A stretch of 64,000 nucleotides of DNA from Flavobacteriales bacterium. GTDB lineage: Bacteria; Bacteroidota; Bacteroidia; Flavobacteriales_D; Sanyastnellaceae. The stretch lies in assembly GCA_019694805.1 (NCBI GenBank), contig JAIBBG010000010.1, positions 1 through 64,000 of the forward strand, given 5' to 3'. Each line of letters opens with the position of its first letter. The first letter of the stretch is position 1. The position numbers and the translations under genes are program-made. Below are positions 36,218 to 45,044 of the stretch, in pieces. Under the pieces are notes generated by a model. It made no database searches. It saw only the letters and a program-made list of their open reading frames with translations, and was not told the DNA's origin.

Positions 36218-36461
36218 ACTGAAGTCATAAATAGAAGTAATTTGAAATGTCTGCCGGAAAGAACAACACCACCGAAGTCAATTCAGGAATACCAAGTATC
36301 GAGAAGTGGATAGGGGTGATGTTTGAGAGTAAAATTAAGAATAATTGAGTCTTCACATCACATGGGACTGGAATTGTTCATCATGAAAATGAACTTCCTG
36401 AAATCAATACCGGTTGATTCAGAAAAAATGGTCACATTTGTGGAAATAAAATAAGAAGGAC

Positions 36462-37118
36462 ATGTCAACATTTGGAGTACTTGGAACCGGAGCGGTGGGA
36501 CAAATGATTGCCGGTAAATTGATCGATCTGGGTCATGAAGTCTTGATGGGTTCTCGAACCATGGACAATGAAAAGGCACTGAAATTTGCTGGTTCTTTTC
36601 CAGGTAAAAGTTTCAATGGACTTTTTGCGGATGCTTTTCAATTCAGCGATATCGTCTTCAATTGCACCCATGGTGTTGCCTCATTGGATGTGCTGCGTTC
36701 AGTTGGAAAGGAGAATCTCCGGGATAAGTTATTGATTGATTTGTCCAACCCACTTGACTTCAGCCATGGGATGCCTCCAACTCTCTCCATTTGCAACACT
36801 TCTTCGTTGGCTGAATCCATACAATCTGAATTTCCTGAACTTAAAGTGGTGAAGGCATTAAATACAACTTGGTGCGGTATCATGGTGAATCCGGGAATGA
36901 TTGGTGGAGGAGATCACAACACTTTTGTTTCAGGACATGATGAATCTGCCAAACAGCGAGTAAAGGAAATTTTGGTTTCTTTCGGATGGATGGAGAAAAA
37001 CATCCTTGACCTTGGAGATCTTACTGCAGCGCGAGGTATGGAAATGTATCTGCCACTCTGGTTGCGGATTTGGGGCGCGACGAAGAATGGGGCGTTTAAT
37101 GTCAAAATCGTTTCGTGA
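36462..37118 (+). CDS. NADP-dependent F420-reductase-like dinucleotide-binding protein
   Basis: The 218-residue cytoplasmic protein opens with a Rossmann motif GVLGTGAVGQMIAGKL and continues with SRTMDNEKA, IVFNCTHGVASLD, DLSNPLDFS, VKALNTTWCGIMVNP and a late FGWMEKNILDLGDLTAARGMEMYLPLW stretch (in parts), typical of the NADPH-dependent F420 reductase/NADP oxidoreductase family. Bacteria without F420 carry such homologues with unknown substrates. An AGAAGGA sequence precedes the ATG. A heptamer repeat array begins six bases after the stop. Confidence 0.85.
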   Translation: MSTFGVLGTGAVGQMIAGKLIDLGHEVLMGSRTMDNEKALKFAGSFPGKSFNGLFADAFQFSDIVFNCTHGVASLDVLRSVGKENLRDKLLIDLSNPLDFSHGMPPTLSICNTSSLAESIQSEFPELKVVKALNTTWCGIMVNPGMIGGGDHNTFVSGHDESAKQRVKEILVSFGWMEKNILDLGDLTAARGMEMYLPLWLRIWGATKNGAFNVKIVS

Positions 37119-37547
37119 AAGGCGAATGACGAATGGTGAATGGTGAATGGTGAATTGTGAATGGTGAATGGTGAATTGTGAATGGTGAATTGTGAATGGT
37201 GAATTGTTTTCAGTTTTGAGAAAGGAAGGAATATTTCACCTTGAAATGTGTTGATTAGAACATGCTGAGAAGCTCAGATATCTTGGAGAAGCGAGCGGCT
37301 TTCGTCATAAAGGAATTAGTATGCCTCAACCTTAAACCTTGAACTTTGAACTTTGAACCTTGAACCTTGAACCGAAAAAGTATCAGGTATCATGTATTAG
37401 GTATTAGGAGCGCCAAAATTCTTTTGCGAGGCGAGCATCATTTGTCAAACAACCACCTGACCACTGCCAATTTTAAATATTAAATTTTAAATCTTCAATT
37501 CCCCCCACAACCTTAAACCTTGAACTTTGAACCTAATTCCCGCCATC
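37119..37547. repeat. Intergenic patch of at least four heptanucleotide repeat families
   Basis: Between convergent stops lie: eleven contiguous 7-base units GAATGGT/GAATTGT (37131-37207, with a degenerate unit at 37124); six units CCTTGAA/CTTTGAA/CCTTAAA (37330-37371) and three more at 37511-37531; four units TATCAGG/TATTAGG (37381-37408); and five AT-rich units ending AAT such as TTTAAAT (37465-37499). All have period 7 but unrelated sequence. No ORF or hairpin terminator is evident. I recall similar words between genes in other Bacteroidota; function unknown. Confidence 0.9.
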
Positions 37548-39188
37548 TCACTTCACCACTTCTCCGCCCACAATCGTCATCACCACTTCTGTTGACAGTA
37601 TGTCTTTCTCTTCGATCTTGAGAATATCACGATCAAGCATCACAATATCGGCGAATTTTCCGACTTCCAAACTGCCTTTTTTATTTTCTTCAAAATTGGC
37701 AATGGCGGCCCAGATGGTCATTCCGCGCAATGCATCTTCTCTTGTCAAAGCATTTTCTTTTTGCCATCCCTCTTCAGGTTGTCCAACGAGGTCTTTGCGT
37801 GAAACAGCAGCATAAAATGTTTTCAAAGGTGAAATGTCTTCAATTGGGAAATCGGTTCCCAGTGCTGCCATGCCGAGTTGCTCTTTCAATTCGCGATAGG
37901 TGTAAGCACGTCGAACTCGATTGCGACCTAACCGCAATTCTGCCCACGGCATATCGCTTGTTGCATGTGTTGGTTGAATACTTGGAATCACATGAAGTTG
38001 TGCAAAGCGCGGTAAATCATTTTCATGAACAACCTGAGCATGTTCAATGCGCCAACGATGATCGGGTAGATCGCCGATCATTTCCTCATAGATATTCAGC
38101 ATGACTCTGTTGGCACTATCTCCAATGGCATGAGTGCATACCTGAAAGCCGTGCTCTCGCAATTGCCACATGTTTTTTCTGAAATGATTGATGCTATCGA
38201 GAAGCATCCCATATACAGGACCGGGCATCACATCAGAATAAGGAGCAAGCAAACAAGCGCCGCGTGATCCTAATGCACCATCCGCATAAAACTTAAATGC
38301 TCTCACACTCAAACGATCTGTGGTATCAATACCGTTTTTCAAATAGTATTCATAATTGGCAGGATCATCGGACAACATAGCGTAAATGCGCATTTTTAAT
38401 TGTCCATTTGACTGAAGCTCTTTGATGAGGTCGATGTCTTTCTTCATGATACCGGCATCATCTACAGTGGTGAGGCCAACATCAAAACAGTTTTTCTGTG
38501 CATCGAGCAAAGCACGGACATCGAATTCTTTATCTGGTGCAGGAAGAATTTTCTCAACCAAGTTCATGGCATTATCAATGAGCACTCCGGTTGGTACACC
38601 ATTTTGTGTGAGGATATTTCCACCATTCACCTGGGTTGAAGCTGTAATGCCTGCCATTTCAAGTGTCTTGCTATTCACCAGCATGGCATGTCCATCAATT
38701 CTCTTCAGCATCACTGGTCTATCCGGAAACAAACTATCGAGTATTTCTTTCGTTGGAAATTCCTGAATAGCCCAATCGTTTTGATCCCAACCTCTGCCGC
38801 GAATCCACAGGTCTGTGCTTTTTTGAGCATGTTCTTTCACCCGCATCATCACATCATCGAAAGAAGTCGTTCCAACCAAATTCACTTCCTGCAATGTTCT
38901 ACCATAACCCAGGAAATGGCAATGCGCATCAATGAAGCCAGGATAGATGAATTTTTTTCCGCAATCAATCACTTTGGGTGCATCATACTCATTCATGATT
39001 TCCCTTTCTTTTCCAATGGCAATGATTTTACCGTCTTTGATAGCCAATGCTTCAAATGTGCTGAAAGCATCGTCTACCGTGTAGATCACAGCATTGTGCA
39101 AAATGACATCGGCTTCTTTGTTTTTGAAGTGACATCCTGTAATCAGTGTAGCTACGAATGCCAGGATTATGCTGTAGTAAAATCTCAT
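37548..39188 (-). CDS. Amidohydrolase (YtcJ-type) lipoprotein
   Basis: The 546-residue metal-dependent hydrolase has a lipoprotein signal ending LITGC (Cys19). The amidohydrolase domain shows GFIDAHCHFLG near residue 82 (HxH metal ligands), later VCTHAIGD and WRIEHAQVV with metal-ligand histidines, and GTDFPIEDISPL near the C-terminus with the conserved Asp. The YtcJ group hydrolyses amide or imide bonds; substrate unknown. Its ATG overlaps the SDR stop by one base (TGATG), so the two form an operon. A lipid anchor on this enzyme places it in the envelope. Confidence 0.92.
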   Translation of the reverse strand: MRFYYSIILAFVATLITGCHFKNKEADVILHNAVIYTVDDAFSTFEALAIKDGKIIAIGKEREIMNEYDAPKVIDCGKKFIYPGFIDAHCHFLGYGRTLQEVNLVGTTSFDDVMMRVKEHAQKSTDLWIRGRGWDQNDWAIQEFPTKEILDSLFPDRPVMLKRIDGHAMLVNSKTLEMAGITASTQVNGGNILTQNGVPTGVLIDNAMNLVEKILPAPDKEFDVRALLDAQKNCFDVGLTTVDDAGIMKKDIDLIKELQSNGQLKMRIYAMLSDDPANYEYYLKNGIDTTDRLSVRAFKFYADGALGSRGACLLAPYSDVMPGPVYGMLLDSINHFRKNMWQLREHGFQVCTHAIGDSANRVMLNIYEEMIGDLPDHRWRIEHAQVVHENDLPRFAQLHVIPSIQPTHATSDMPWAELRLGRNRVRRAYTYRELKEQLGMAALGTDFPIEDISPLKTFYAAVSRKDLVGQPEEGWQKENALTREDALRGMTIWAAIANFEENKKGSLEVGKFADIVMLDRDILKIEEKDILSTEVVMTIVGGEVVK

Positions 39189-39958
39189 CAGTTGGAATTT
39201 CTATTGAAAGTAGTTGCATTGGCTTGTGCGGTGGGCATGATCACCAGATCATTGATGCAAACATGAGGCGGGCGTGTTGCAATGAACCATGCAGCTTCGG
39301 CAATATCGCGTGCATCCAATGGCATGAAACCTTTGTAAGTTGCATCAGCCTTTGACTGATCACCACTGAATCTCACCAGGCTGAATTCTGTTTCAGCTGC
39401 ACCAGGAGCAATTTGCGAAACGCGGATATGATGCGGAAGAAAATCCAAGCGCATGTTTTTAGTCAATCCATCGACAGCGAATTTTGTTGCACTATATACG
39501 TTGCCACCTGTGTAGGATTCTTTACCAGCGATAGATCCGATATTGATGATGGTACCCTTTTTCCTTTCGATCAAAAGCGGAGAAACGGCTTTGGTCACAT
39601 AAAGCAATCCTTTGATGTTCGTATCGATCATCGTTACCCACTGCATCGAATCGCCTTCTTGAAGCACTTCTTTACCCAATGCGAGCCCGGCGTTGTTGAC
39701 CAAGACGTCGATGTTTTTCCAATCAGCGGGAAGAGAGTTCACGGCGTTATTGACTTCCATTTCATCTCTCACATCAAAACACAGAGGCAGCACTGATGTC
39801 TTGTATTTGTTTTCGAGTTCTGTTTTCAATGCATCCAATCTTTCTTGACGGCGACCAGTGATGATCACTTTCCATTGATGCGAAGCAAAGATTTCAGCGA
39901 TGGCTCTTCCGAATCCTGAAGTCGCTCCGGTGACGAATAATATTCCCGTGGTTGACAT
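39188..39958 (-). CDS. Short-chain dehydrogenase/reductase
   Basis: This 256-residue NAD(P)-dependent oxidoreductase has the glycine-rich GATSGFGRAIAE near residue 11, an Arg-containing ITGRRQERLD stretch suggesting NADP preference, NNAGLALG, IINIGSIAGKESY and the catalytic YSATKFAVDG (Tyr, Lys). It resembles the YdfG serine/3-hydroxy acid dehydrogenase group. Translationally coupled to the amidohydrolase by TGATG. No signal peptide, so it works in the cytoplasm unlike its partner. Confidence 0.93.
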   Translation of the reverse strand: MSTTGILFVTGATSGFGRAIAEIFASHQWKVIITGRRQERLDALKTELENKYKTSVLPLCFDVRDEMEVNNAVNSLPADWKNIDVLVNNAGLALGKEVLQEGDSMQWVTMIDTNIKGLLYVTKAVSPLLIERKKGTIINIGSIAGKESYTGGNVYSATKFAVDGLTKNMRLDFLPHHIRVSQIAPGAAETEFSLVRFSGDQSKADATYKGFMPLDARDIAEAAWFIATRPPHVCINDLVIMPTAQANATTFNRNSN

Positions 39959-40015
39959 ATCGGGCGAAGTTAGAACGGTTAGGCATCATGACATTTTAAT
40001 TTCATGAAAAAATAA

Positions 40016-40048
40016 AAAAGCCGGCTCCACGAGGAAACCGGCCTTTTT
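40016..40048 (-). terminator. Terminator after pckA
   Basis: Stem GCCGG/CCGGC with inner CTCC/GAGG pairing (40020-40042) has AAAAAAG before and TTTTTT after, so it can act on both strands. It lies 25 bases past the pckA stop. Confidence 0.8.
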
Positions 40049-40067
40049 TATAGTGGACAGTTTTGAG

Positions 40068-41684
40068 TTATGCTTTTGTCATCACTTTCGGACTTGCTGC
40101 AAGGATTTCTGCACTTGCAAATTCTTTGAACTTGTCGAAATTCTTAACGAATTTCTCAGCCAGTTCATTTGCTTTCGCATCATAAGCAGCTTTGTCTTTC
40201 CATGTGTTACGTGGATTGAGCAATTCTGCTGGAACATCTGGACAAGATTTTGGGAATGCCAAACCGAAAATTTCGTGGGTGTCATATTCAACACCATCGA
40301 GTTTACCTTCGAGGGCTGCAGTGATCATCGCACGGGTAAATTTCAGTTTCATACGCTCACCTGTGCCATATGCACCGCCGCTCCATCCAGTATTGATCAA
40401 CCAAACTTTAGCACCGCTTGAAGCGAGTTTAGCACCAAGCATATCTGCATATTTGGTTGGGTGGAGTGGAAGGAAAGGAGCTCCGAAACAAGCAGAGAAT
40501 GTTGTGGTTGGTTCGGTTACGCCTGCTTCTGTTCCAGCCACTTTAGCAGTATATCCGCTGATGAACTGATACATCGCTTGACCTACCGTGAGTTTTGAGA
40601 TTGGAGGCAAAACGCCGAACGCATCACATGTGAGGAAGAAAATATTTTTTGGAATTCCACCAACTGATGGATCCATGGTATTGTCGATGTGAGTAAGAGG
40701 ATAGCTCACACGGGTATTCTCTGTTTTTTCACAATTCGCGTAATCAGGAGTTACACCATCATCCATGAAGCCGATGTTTTCGAGTATGGCACCGAAACGA
40801 ATGGCGTCATAAATCTGTGGTTCCTTTTCACGAGAGAGATCAATGGTTTTTGCATAACAGCCACCTTCGAAATTAAACACTGTGGTGTCTGTCCAACCGT
40901 GCTCATCATCACCAATCAACTTTCTGTTTGGATCAGAAGAAAGTGTGGTTTTGCCTGTACCGCTAAGACCGAAGAAAACGGCAGTGTCACCACCATTGCC
41001 AACGTTAGCCGAACAATGCATGCTCAACACATTTTTATCTTGAGGAAGCACATAGTTCAGTACAGTGAAGATACCTTTTTTAATTTCTCCAGTGTAACCA
41101 GTACCACCGATGATAGCGATTTTTTTGGTGAAATTCAGGATAGCGAAATTGTGTTGACGTGTGCCATCCACATCAGGAATGGCCATGAATCCCGGAGCAC
41201 AGATCACGTTCCATTCAGGAGTGAAATTTTCCATTTCCTCTGAAGTAGGGCGGATGAACATGTTGTAAGCAAACATGTTGCTCCATGGGAATTCTGTGAT
41301 GACACGAACACCAAGGCGGTAGCGTGGGTCAGCACATGCAAATACGTCACGCACGTATACATCACGACCTGTCAGGTATGCGTTGATGCGTGCATGCAGA
41401 CGGTCAAATTTTTCTGAATCGAAAGGAAGATTGAACTGACCGCCCCACCAGATGGTGTCTTTGGTCACGTCATCAACCACAATGAATTTATCTTTAGGAG
41501 AACGACCGGTGAATTCGCCGGTGTCAATTGCCAGAGCGCCTGTATTGGTGAGAACGCCTTGTCCGAGAGTAAGAGTTTCTTCCGTGAGTTCTGCCGGATG
41601 AAGATTCCAATAAGCAGTTCCTACGTGTTGAAGACCTAAATAATCAAGTGTTGCCGCTTCCGGCTTTTTTCCTATATGAGTCAT
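40068..41684 (-). CDS. pckA: Phosphoenolpyruvate carboxykinase (ATP)
   Basis: The 538-residue enzyme interconverts oxaloacetate and phosphoenolpyruvate in gluconeogenesis and matches the usual ATP-PEPCK length. Seen are FTGRSPKDKFIV, the P-loop FFGLSGTGKTTLS near residue 235, the metal-binding LIGDDEHGW, NFEGGCYAKTI and, near the C-terminus, NTGWSGGAYGTGERM. The ATG at 41684 is preferred to 41726, which lies in the -7 box of the promoter. Monocistronic, flanked by promoter and terminator. Confidence 0.97.
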   Translation of the reverse strand: MTHIGKKPEAATLDYLGLQHVGTAYWNLHPAELTEETLTLGQGVLTNTGALAIDTGEFTGRSPKDKFIVVDDVTKDTIWWGGQFNLPFDSEKFDRLHARINAYLTGRDVYVRDVFACADPRYRLGVRVITEFPWSNMFAYNMFIRPTSEEMENFTPEWNVICAPGFMAIPDVDGTRQHNFAILNFTKKIAIIGGTGYTGEIKKGIFTVLNYVLPQDKNVLSMHCSANVGNGGDTAVFFGLSGTGKTTLSSDPNRKLIGDDEHGWTDTTVFNFEGGCYAKTIDLSREKEPQIYDAIRFGAILENIGFMDDGVTPDYANCEKTENTRVSYPLTHIDNTMDPSVGGIPKNIFFLTCDAFGVLPPISKLTVGQAMYQFISGYTAKVAGTEAGVTEPTTTFSACFGAPFLPLHPTKYADMLGAKLASSGAKVWLINTGWSGGAYGTGERMKLKFTRAMITAALEGKLDGVEYDTHEIFGLAFPKSCPDVPAELLNPRNTWKDKAAYDAKANELAEKFVKNFDKFKEFASAEILAASPKVMTKA

Positions 41685-41723
41685 TGTCAATTGTTTGGTT
41701 CGACTTTCTATTGAATCGAGTTG

Positions 41724-41758
41724 CAAAAATAATCGATCAAAATGGTGGTTTTTTCAAA
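41724..41758 (-). promoter_or_regulatory. Promoter of pckA
   Basis: On the minus strand TTTG (41758-41755), a 23-base spacer and TATTTTTG (41731-41724) give a full Bacteroidota consensus, with the -7 box 39 bases before ATG 41684. Confidence 0.65.
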
Positions 41759-41831
41759 TTTATTTCACCATGATGAAAATCAATGGGGCATGCACATCCT
41801 ATGGCGATCATGAAAGGCAAAGCACTGGGCT

Positions 41832-41839
41832 TATGTTTG
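41832..41839 (+). promoter_or_regulatory. -7 box for the fasciclin lipoprotein gene
   Basis: TATGTTTG matches TAnnTTTG exactly, 18 bases before ATG 41858. No clear -33 was found. It supports the later start. Confidence 0.4.
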
Positions 41840-41857
41840 CGCGGTAAAATTGAAACC

Positions 41858-42460
41858 ATGAATAAGACTTTGATTTGGATGATGGCGGCTTCGATGGGTA
41901 TCCTGAGTTGCGCTGAAAAGACTGGAAATCAGGAACAGGGAACTGAGAACAAGGAGAACACAAGGAAAGAATCCCCCATCAGTACAGAAGCAGATTTGCC
42001 AACCAAAGCCACGGACATCGACCTGGCGAGATATGCTACGAGTACTTCTACTATCGGGACATTTGGTTATTTGTTGGGTAAAAGCACCTGGTTTGAAAAA
42101 CTGAAAGATCAGAAGATTACTTTTTTCTGTCCGACCGATGAGTCGCTGAAAAACTACAATATCAGTGTGATTTCTCAATTGAAATTGCCGGAGAACAAAG
42201 GTGTATTGGACAAAATTATCGGCTCTCACCTGGTGAAAGAGGATTTGAATCTTGCCACTATCTATAGGATGAAAGAACTGGTAGCAGCAGATGGCAGTAA
42301 ACTCGTGGTAGATTCTGCTTCACAAACCATCAACGGAATTGCATTCAGTGGTCAGGAAGTCATCACCAAAGGCGGAACCATCGTGGTGATCCGCGGTATT
42401 ATCAACCACGATGAAGATGCTGTGAAGGCATCCGTGAAAGAACATATGAAGAAAAAGTAA
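41858..42460 (+). CDS. Fasciclin-domain lipoprotein
   Basis: The 200-residue envelope protein has a lipoprotein signal (MNKTLIWMMAASMGILSC, Cys18), a Glu/Asn/Lys-rich linker, and one FAS1 domain from about residue 60 (FGYLLGKSTWFEKLKDQKITFFCPTDESL, here quoted across several motif positions; the H-box region near IIGSHLVKEDLNLATI; and the final GGTIVVIRGIIN). FAS1 domains mediate adhesion or matrix contacts; the lipid anchor puts this one on the periphery of a membrane. In-frame ATGs at 41783, 41801 and 41810 are rejected because they lack the lipoprotein signal at the right place. Confidence 0.88.
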   Translation: MNKTLIWMMAASMGILSCAEKTGNQEQGTENKENTRKESPISTEADLPTKATDIDLARYATSTSTIGTFGYLLGKSTWFEKLKDQKITFFCPTDESLKNYNISVISQLKLPENKGVLDKIIGSHLVKEDLNLATIYRMKELVAADGSKLVVDSASQTINGIAFSGQEVITKGGTIVVIRGIINHDEDAVKASVKEHMKKK

Positions 42461-42729
42461 TCAGGGATTTTCTATACCTACTGATTTTTTTGTAGGAGCG
42501 GGTAGAAGTGGAGCACATCGAGGGTGATTGAACTCGATTTTTTCATGGCGATCTCTGTACTTCTTCAAACTATGCATCTCCATTGCCGAAACCACGTGAT
42601 TCAGTTCTCAACCGCATCTTCAATCAACACCAAATTGAGTTAGCAAGCCGGCTCATCATTAGATTTCTGATACCCCAATCGAGTGCGCTTGTTAGCTGCA
42701 CATATAGAAGGGACAATGGATGATCCCAA

Positions 42730-43254
42730 TCAAAAGTATTTTGCCATCTCTATGCGCACACCGAGCAATGCTTCGCGTATGGCGCTGTTGGTCACTGTAG
42801 CTTCCAATTTGAGAATTTCGCGACTCAATTCGATCGCAGGACTTTCCGGGCGAACTCTGGTGAAAGCCACCTTGATCAATTCCGTAGTTTCTTCTTTCGC
42901 ACGACGCACTTTTTCCCAACACTCTTTGCTGACATAAATCTGCAATGAAACATTGTGATCGAATTCTTCGCGGATTGATTTGATCAATTCCATTTGCAAC
43001 ATAGCTGCATTGATGGTGCTTTGGTTATGACGCATCACCAAACTCTGCGGAGTAATTCTTTCCAGCATGATTGTAATGCGTTCGTATGCTGTAATGCGCA
43101 ATGAAGCCAACGCTTTGTTGTTGTCCTGCCGCATAATGAATGCCCAGCCCCGCTCTTTAAATTTCAGCCAACGGTTAAATAAGATGATGATGACGATCAT
43201 GATCGCTGCCAGTGCGACAAGCATGATGATGAACTTAAAAAAATGATGGTGCAT
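42730..43254 (-). CDS. Membrane-anchored protein of unknown function (DUF7935-like)
   Basis: The 174-residue protein has one N-terminal membrane helix (FIIMLVALAAIMIVIIILF) followed by a conserved-looking cytoplasmic helical domain with RITAYERITIMLERITP, MQLE-like LLQMELIKSI, IREEFDHNVSLQIYVS and WEKVRRAKEE. From memory this resembles a Bacteroidota-restricted family catalogued as DUF7935; I could not check. No enzymatic motif. It sits between the fasciclin gene and a second small protein gene with 65-base spacing on the same strand. Confidence 0.75.
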   Translation of the reverse strand: MHHHFFKFIIMLVALAAIMIVIIILFNRWLKFKERGWAFIMRQDNNKALASLRITAYERITIMLERITPQSLVMRHNQSTINAAMLQMELIKSIREEFDHNVSLQIYVSKECWEKVRRAKEETTELIKVAFTRVRPESPAIELSREILKLEATVTNSAIREALLGVRIEMAKYF

Positions 43255-43319
43255 ACAGGTTCGAAATTTTCGTTGCCAAATTAGAAAGGAAAAAGGTTGA
43301 GAATATTGTCAATCACCTC

Positions 43320-43634
43320 CTACGCTTTTTCCAAATCCTTTTCTACGAGGATATACAGAGCTTGCGCCGATCCATTGTTCTGATGAATTTCAATGGGCTG
43401 AGTTGGATTTTCCGGCCATTTTTTGGTGAATGAAACGGGAATGTTTACAGTCACTTTGCCCGATTCGAATTTCGCTTCCAGCACTTCGAGATTCCATGGG
43501 GACAATTCGAAATTCAGCGCATCATAAATGCTAAATCGGACCATCATGCTCACTGTTTCGTTGTTCGAGAGTTTCACCAATTCATCCTGATTGATCCTGA
43601 TCCTGATGCTGTTGTTGGCAAGCCTGATTTTCAT
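43320..43634 (-). CDS. Small conserved-type protein (DUF7009-like)
   Basis: The 104-residue soluble protein starts MKIRLANNSIRIRINQDELVKL, reads as a small mixed beta domain and ends acidic/basic without membrane or signal features. It resembles, from memory, the short Bacteroidota family DUF7009. It is in the same orientation as the preceding membrane-anchored gene (42730-43254) and may share its transcript. Function unknown. Confidence 0.72.
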   Translation of the reverse strand: MKIRLANNSIRIRINQDELVKLSNNETVSMMVRFSIYDALNFELSPWNLEVLEAKFESGKVTVNIPVSFTKKWPENPTQPIEIHQNNGSAQALYILVEKDLEKA

Positions 43635-43711
43635 GGTTTGTAAAACTAATCAATTCATGACGAAGTGAGTGAATTCCCGTTGATCCTGTCGAGAATTTCC
43701 TCAGGTTCTTC

Positions 43712-43759
43712 CCAAAAAAAAATCCACAAAGACACCGTGTATGGCGCTTTGTGGATTTT
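43712..43759 (-). terminator. Terminator after the dioxygenase-family gene
   Basis: Stem AAAATCCACAAAG/CTTTGTGGATTTT (43719-43731 with 43747-43759) is followed on the minus strand by an uninterrupted T9 run, 16 bases past the stop at 43775. Confidence 0.88.
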
Positions 43760-43774
43760 GAGTTTTGAATTGAA

Positions 43775-44734
43775 TTATTTTTTCAAACCGATTTCAGCAA
43801 GTCGTTCATCGAGGAATTCACCTGCAGTAATAGGTTCCCATTTTGCTTTTTCACCAGCAGGCACACAAGACGGCAAACAATCGAGTTTCATGCTGCTTCT
43901 TGGGTGAAGGAAAAACGGAATGCTGTATCTGCTAGTTCCCCATTTTTCTCGCGGCGGATTTACTACCCTGTGGGTTGTGCTTTTCAGTTTACCGTTCGTG
44001 TGACGTTGAAGCATATCACCGACATTCACTACAATGTGATCCGGCAATGCTGTTACGGCTACCCATTCATTTTTCTTGTTCAATACTTCCAGTCCATCAG
44101 CAGATGCACCAATGAGCAATGTGATCAAGTTAATGTCCTCATGCTGACCAGCACGCACAGCACTTTTTGGTTCAGAAGTGATGGGTGGATAGTGAATGGG
44201 ACGAAGGATAGAATTGCCATTTTTAATTTTATCATCAAAATAAAATTCATCCAATCCGAGGTAGATAGCAATGGCGCGAAGCATGTATTTTCCTGTGAGT
44301 TCAAGATCGCGGTAGGCTTTTAATCCGACACGATTGAATTCAGGCAATTCATCCACATAGATGTTTTTCGGATATTCAGATTTGATCGGATCATCGCCTT
44401 CAACTTCCTGACCAAAATGCCAGAATTCTTTCAAGTCGCCGGCATTGCTTCCTTTGGCATGTTCACGACCAAAAGAAGTGTATCCTCTTTGACCTGCGAT
44501 CACAGGATCTTCGTATTTTTTTTTGATGTCATCAGGAAGATCGTAAAATGCTTTGACTTCCTTGTAGAGAGTGTCTACAGTGTGTTCGTCGATGAGGTGA
44601 TTTTTCACGGCAACAAAACCGATGTCTTCATAGGCTTTGCCCAGGTCTGCGACGAATTTTTGTTTTTGTTCTGGCGTGCCATGGGTAAACATGGCGAGAT
44701 CCACACTAGGGATGCCCATTTCCTGTAAGCTCAT
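43775..44734 (-). CDS. Isopenicillin-N-synthase-family 2-oxoglutarate/Fe(II) dioxygenase
   Basis: The 319-residue cytoplasmic protein has the N-terminal IPNS-type region (IPSVDLAMF, IGFVAVKNHLID, FYDLPDDIKKKY) and the double-stranded beta-helix core with iron ligands in GQHEDINLITLL (His, Asp) and STTHRVVNPP (His), plus SRYSIPFFLHP with the Arg-x-Ser that binds 2-oxoglutarate. Substrate cannot be told; bacterial members act on diverse small molecules. ATG 44734 is preferred to the track-long 44767 start, although 44719 (MGIPSVD) is also possible. Confidence 0.9.
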   Translation of the reverse strand: MSLQEMGIPSVDLAMFTHGTPEQKQKFVADLGKAYEDIGFVAVKNHLIDEHTVDTLYKEVKAFYDLPDDIKKKYEDPVIAGQRGYTSFGREHAKGSNAGDLKEFWHFGQEVEGDDPIKSEYPKNIYVDELPEFNRVGLKAYRDLELTGKYMLRAIAIYLGLDEFYFDDKIKNGNSILRPIHYPPITSEPKSAVRAGQHEDINLITLLIGASADGLEVLNKKNEWVAVTALPDHIVVNVGDMLQRHTNGKLKSTTHRVVNPPREKWGTSRYSIPFFLHPRSSMKLDCLPSCVPAGEKAKWEPITAGEFLDERLAEIGLKK

Positions 44735-44833
44735 ATTCGTGGTATTTATGAAGTGCAAGTTATACAAAAATGACCAACGGACACAGGAAAATTAAGCCGC
44801 TATATATGTTAACGGCTATGTCATCCAAGGGGA

Positions 44834-45004
44834 TCAACTCCAGGTATGTCCGTTGAGACTGATCAGATCTGACAAAGGAATTCTGTTGCCATCCGACGTG
44901 TAAAGCACTTCGTTGTTTTGCTCTTTTCTCAAACTGAACATGTTGGTGACAATCGTTCTGATCATCCCATTGTCGATGTAATGAATGATGTTGGATCTTG
45001 TCAT
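44834..45004 (-). CDS. Small 56-residue protein, unknown function
   Basis: ATG 45004 to TGA 44834 encodes 56 residues beginning MTRSNIIHYIDNGMIRTIVT and ending SLNGHTWS, with a balanced composition and the segment YTSDGNRIPLSDLI that reads like folded protein. It fills the gap upstream of the dioxygenase-family gene, with a different frame (44760-45029) producing an implausible His/Gln/Lys-rich product. No signal or membrane segment. It could be an independent small gene or a leader; I do not recognise it. Confidence 0.6.
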   Translation of the reverse strand: MTRSNIIHYIDNGMIRTIVTNMFSLRKEQNNEVLYTSDGNRIPLSDLISLNGHTWS

Positions 45005-45044
45005 GGTAGTATTTGTTTTTCAATGACAAAATAGCCTTCGCAGT

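Noticed and set aside
37124-37531. Heptamer arrays as a CRISPR or integration site
   Set aside because: Units are contiguous 7-mers without spacers, and no integrase or cas gene is near.
44760-45029. 89-codon minus-strand frame over the small-protein gene
   Set aside because: Its product is His/Gln/Lys-rich without protein character; the 56-codon frame in another phase (44834-45004) is far more protein-like.
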